In this document: positions 62,320 to 64,000 of the stretch, piece by piece
Position numbering within the stretch: position 1 is the first letter of the stretch
Layout of the letters: every line of letters starts with the position of its first letter
Notes under the pieces: generated by a model
What the model was told of the DNA's origin: nothing
What the model saw: the letters and a program-made list of their open reading frames with translations, nothing else
Databases searched by the model: none
Position numbers and translations under genes: made by a program
Assembly: GCF_002261345.1 (NCBI RefSeq)
Contig: NZ_NEVT01000008.1
Coordinates: 186,001-250,000 of the forward strand
Source: Bordetella genomosp. 2
GTDB lineage: Bacteria; Pseudomonadota; Gammaproteobacteria; Burkholderiales; Burkholderiaceae_B
Reading direction: 5' to 3'
Length of the DNA stretch: 64,000 nt

Positions 62320-63765
62320 ATGAAGATCTTCTCCGGATCGCTGGCCACCGAGACGAACACGTTTTCGCCCATTCCCACCGGCCTGTCGGCCTACCGCGCG
62401 CGCGGCTATTTTCCCGCCGGGCAGCACCCCGACCGCATGCAGATGTTCTCCGGCCCGCTGTGGGCGGCGCGCCAGCGCGCCCAGGGCCAGGACTGGACGC
62501 TGATCGAAGGCATGGTGGCCGGCGCCATGCCGGCGGGGATCACCACGCGCCACGCCTACGAGACCCTGCGCGACGAATTGCTGGAAGACCTGCGCCGCGC
62601 CGGCCCGGTCGATATCGCCTTGTTCGGCCTGCATGGCGCCATGGTGGCCGACGGTTATGACGACTGCGAAGGCGACCTGCTGCGCCGCGCGCGCGAGATC
62701 GTCGGCCCAGGCACCGTCATCGGCGCCGAACTGGACCCGCATTGCCACCTGACGCAGACGATGACGCAGGCGGCCGATTTCCTGGTGTGCTTCAAGGAGT
62801 ACCCGCATACCGACATCCTCGACCGCGCCTACGACCTGGTCGACCTGTGCGTGGCCAAGGCGCAGGGCCGCATCAAGCCGGCCTGTGCGGTGTACGACTG
62901 CCAGATGATCTCCATCATGCACACCAGCCGCGAGCCGATGCGCGGCTTCGTCGACCGCCTGCTGGCCATGGAAGGCAGGGACGGCGTGCTGTCGGTGTCG
63001 ATCGCCCACGGCTTCCCCTGGGGCGACACGCCGGACATGGGCTCGAAAGTGCTGGTCTACACCGACGGCGACCAGGCCCAGGCCGACGCGCTGGCGCGCC
63101 GCCTGGGCGAGGAGATCATCGGCTTTCGCGACCAGCTGGCGCCGCCCTATCCCGGCGTCGACGAAGCGCTGGACCAGGCGCTGGCCCATGGCGAGTTCCC
63201 GGTGGTGCTGGCGGACTCGGCCGACAACGCCGGCGGCGGCGCGCCCAGCGATTCCACCTTCATCCTGGAACGCATTCTGGCGCGCGGCATCGACGGCGCG
63301 GCGCTCGGGCCGTTCTGGGATCCGGTTGCCGTACAGCTCTGCTTCGAAGCCGGCGAAGGAGCGCGGATGCGCCTGCGCCTGGGCGGCAAGGTGGCCCCGG
63401 TGTCGGGCCGGCCGCTCGACCTGGAATGCACGGTGCTGGCGCTCAGGCGCGACGCCGTCATGACCGGCCTGGCGGGCACGCCCGCCCAGCTGGGCGACTC
63501 GGTCGCGCTCGACTGCGGCGGCACGGTGCTGGTGCTCACTTCGTACCGCAACCAGGCCATGGGCACCGACCTGTTCACCCAGTTCGGCGTGGACCTGGCC
63601 AGCCGCAAGCTGATCGTCGTGAAGTCCTCGCAGCACTTCTACGCGGCGTATTCGCAGATCGCCAGGCGCGTCATCTACGTCGAGACGCCGGGCGCCATCA
63701 CGCAGGACTACAACGCCCTGCCCTACACCAAGGTCGCGCGCCCGAAGTGGCCCCTGACCGCCTGA
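62320..63765 (+). CDS. M81-family metallopeptidase (MlrC-like)
   Basis: A 481-residue protein with the N-terminal M81 peptidase domain (IFSGSLATETNTFSP; VDIALFGLHGAMVADGYDDCEGDLL; ELDPHCHLT with DxHxH zinc ligands) and the C-terminal MlrC domain (DSADNAGGGAPSDSTFIL). MlrC is known for the last step of microcystin breakdown, but homologues are widespread with transport and amino-acid genes, so the natural substrate is likely a small peptide or amide with unusual residues. It is followed by a binding protein gene 46 nt downstream. Confidence 0.93.
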   Translation: MKIFSGSLATETNTFSPIPTGLSAYRARGYFPAGQHPDRMQMFSGPLWAARQRAQGQDWTLIEGMVAGAMPAGITTRHAYETLRDELLEDLRRAGPVDIALFGLHGAMVADGYDDCEGDLLRRAREIVGPGTVIGAELDPHCHLTQTMTQAADFLVCFKEYPHTDILDRAYDLVDLCVAKAQGRIKPACAVYDCQMISIMHTSREPMRGFVDRLLAMEGRDGVLSVSIAHGFPWGDTPDMGSKVLVYTDGDQAQADALARRLGEEIIGFRDQLAPPYPGVDEALDQALAHGEFPVVLADSADNAGGGAPSDSTFILERILARGIDGAALGPFWDPVAVQLCFEAGEGARMRLRLGGKVAPVSGRPLDLECTVLALRRDAVMTGLAGTPAQLGDSVALDCGGTVLVLTSYRNQAMGTDLFTQFGVDLASRKLIVVKSSQHFYAAYSQIARRVIYVETPGAITQDYNALPYTKVARPKWPLTA

Positions 63766-63811
63766 ACCATTTTCCGCGGCCCGCCCGGCCGCCATGCATG
63801 GGGGAACAACA

Positions 63812-64000
63812 ATGATGAAACGACTGAGCCTGCTGGGTGCCGCGGCGCTGGTGGCCATGGCGGCCGCCACCGGGGCGGCGGCCGAGCCCAAGACCCTGCG
63901 GCTGGTGCCGCACGCCGACCTGAAGACGCTGGACCCGCTGTTCAACACCGCGTACATCACGCGCAACCATGGCTACATGGTGTTCGACATGCTGTTCGCG
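63812..64000 (+). CDS. ABC transporter solute-binding protein, family 5 (partial, runs off window)
   Basis: The first 63 codons of a periplasmic binding protein: signal peptide (MMKRLSLLGAAALVAMAA, ending AAAEP) followed by LKTLDPLFNTAYITRNHGYMVFDMLF, the same family 5 start as the 53951-55543 protein. GGGGAA precedes the ATG. The gene continues beyond base 64000, so permeases and ATPases probably follow. Confidence 0.88.
   Translation, partial: MMKRLSLLGAAALVAMAAATGAAAEPKTLRLVPHADLKTLDPLFNTAYITRNHGYMVFDMLFA

Noticed and set aside
1-64000. Search for IS elements, prophage, CRISPR arrays, tRNA and rRNA genes
   Set aside because: No transposase, integrase, regularly spaced repeat, tRNA-like cloverleaf or rRNA stretch was recognised by eye in the window.

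Overview
The window is a high-GC (roughly two thirds G+C) proteobacterial chromosome segment, dense in genes, with no insertion sequence, tRNA, rRNA or CRISPR array that I can see. The gene content (dcd, tamA/tamB, metG beside mrp, a D-aminoacylase very like the Alcaligenes enzyme, many Bug/Dpp-style transport genes and an intact type VI secretion cluster) points to a betaproteobacterium of the Alcaligenaceae, most likely a classical Bordetella. An intact T6SS fits B. bronchiseptica better than B. pertussis, which as I recall has lost the locus. This species call is an inference from memory of gene order, not from a search.

Layout. (1) 133-2896: a three-gene plus-strand operon of an acyl-CoA dehydrogenase, a thiolase-like protein lacking the nucleophilic Cys, and its DUF35 partner. 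A strong hairpin terminator follows it, oriented for the next, convergent gene. (2) 2946-7586: an Orn/Lys/Arg decarboxylase, an uncharacterised small protein, a VOC/GNAT pair and dcd. (3) 7678-19874: a minus-strand mrp-tamA-tamB operon, a small membrane protein, metG, a trhO-phospholipase D pair and a META-domain lipoprotein. (4) 20238-44241: the T6SS locus. The main minus-strand operon reads tssA-tssB-tssC-hcp-tagJ-tssE-tssF-DUF3540-tssG-effector-immunity-clpV. tagH (FHA) lies on the plus strand, and a second minus-strand operon reads tssJ-tssK-tssL-tssM-tagF-pseudokinase/PEGA. A winged-helix regulator with a degenerate receiver stands at the far end on the plus strand. No tssI (vgrG) or PAAR gene is present. 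(5) 44585-48843: a DUF4105 membrane protein, a Csp/DUF326 copper-storage-type protein, an SDR-DoxX fusion with a DUF2269 protein, and a BON-domain protein. (6) 48927-60124: a nine-gene minus-strand operon for uptake and catabolism of D-amino-acid-containing or N-acylated compounds (uncharacterised protein, TetR regulator, TPP enzyme, DadA-like oxidoreductase, peptide ABC transporter, D-aminoacylase). It has a clear palindromic operator and promoter at its head. (7) 60322-64000: a small DUF3008 protein, then a plus-strand operon of FAD oxidoreductase, RidA, M81/MlrC peptidase and a second family-5 solute-binding protein that runs off the window.

The most interesting points are in the T6SS. A probable peptidoglycan L,D-transpeptidase-fold effector (Tlde1-like, His121/Cys131) sits with a signal-peptide-bearing immunity candidate and is translationally coupled to tssG and clpV. 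Separately, three signalling parts of the locus have lost phospho-chemistry residues: a kinase C-lobe without N-lobe, HRD or DFG; an FHA domain with Ser and His of the phosphothreonine site replaced; and a receiver without its Asp. The locus therefore looks like a threonine-phosphorylation pathway that has been converted to phosphorylation-independent control.
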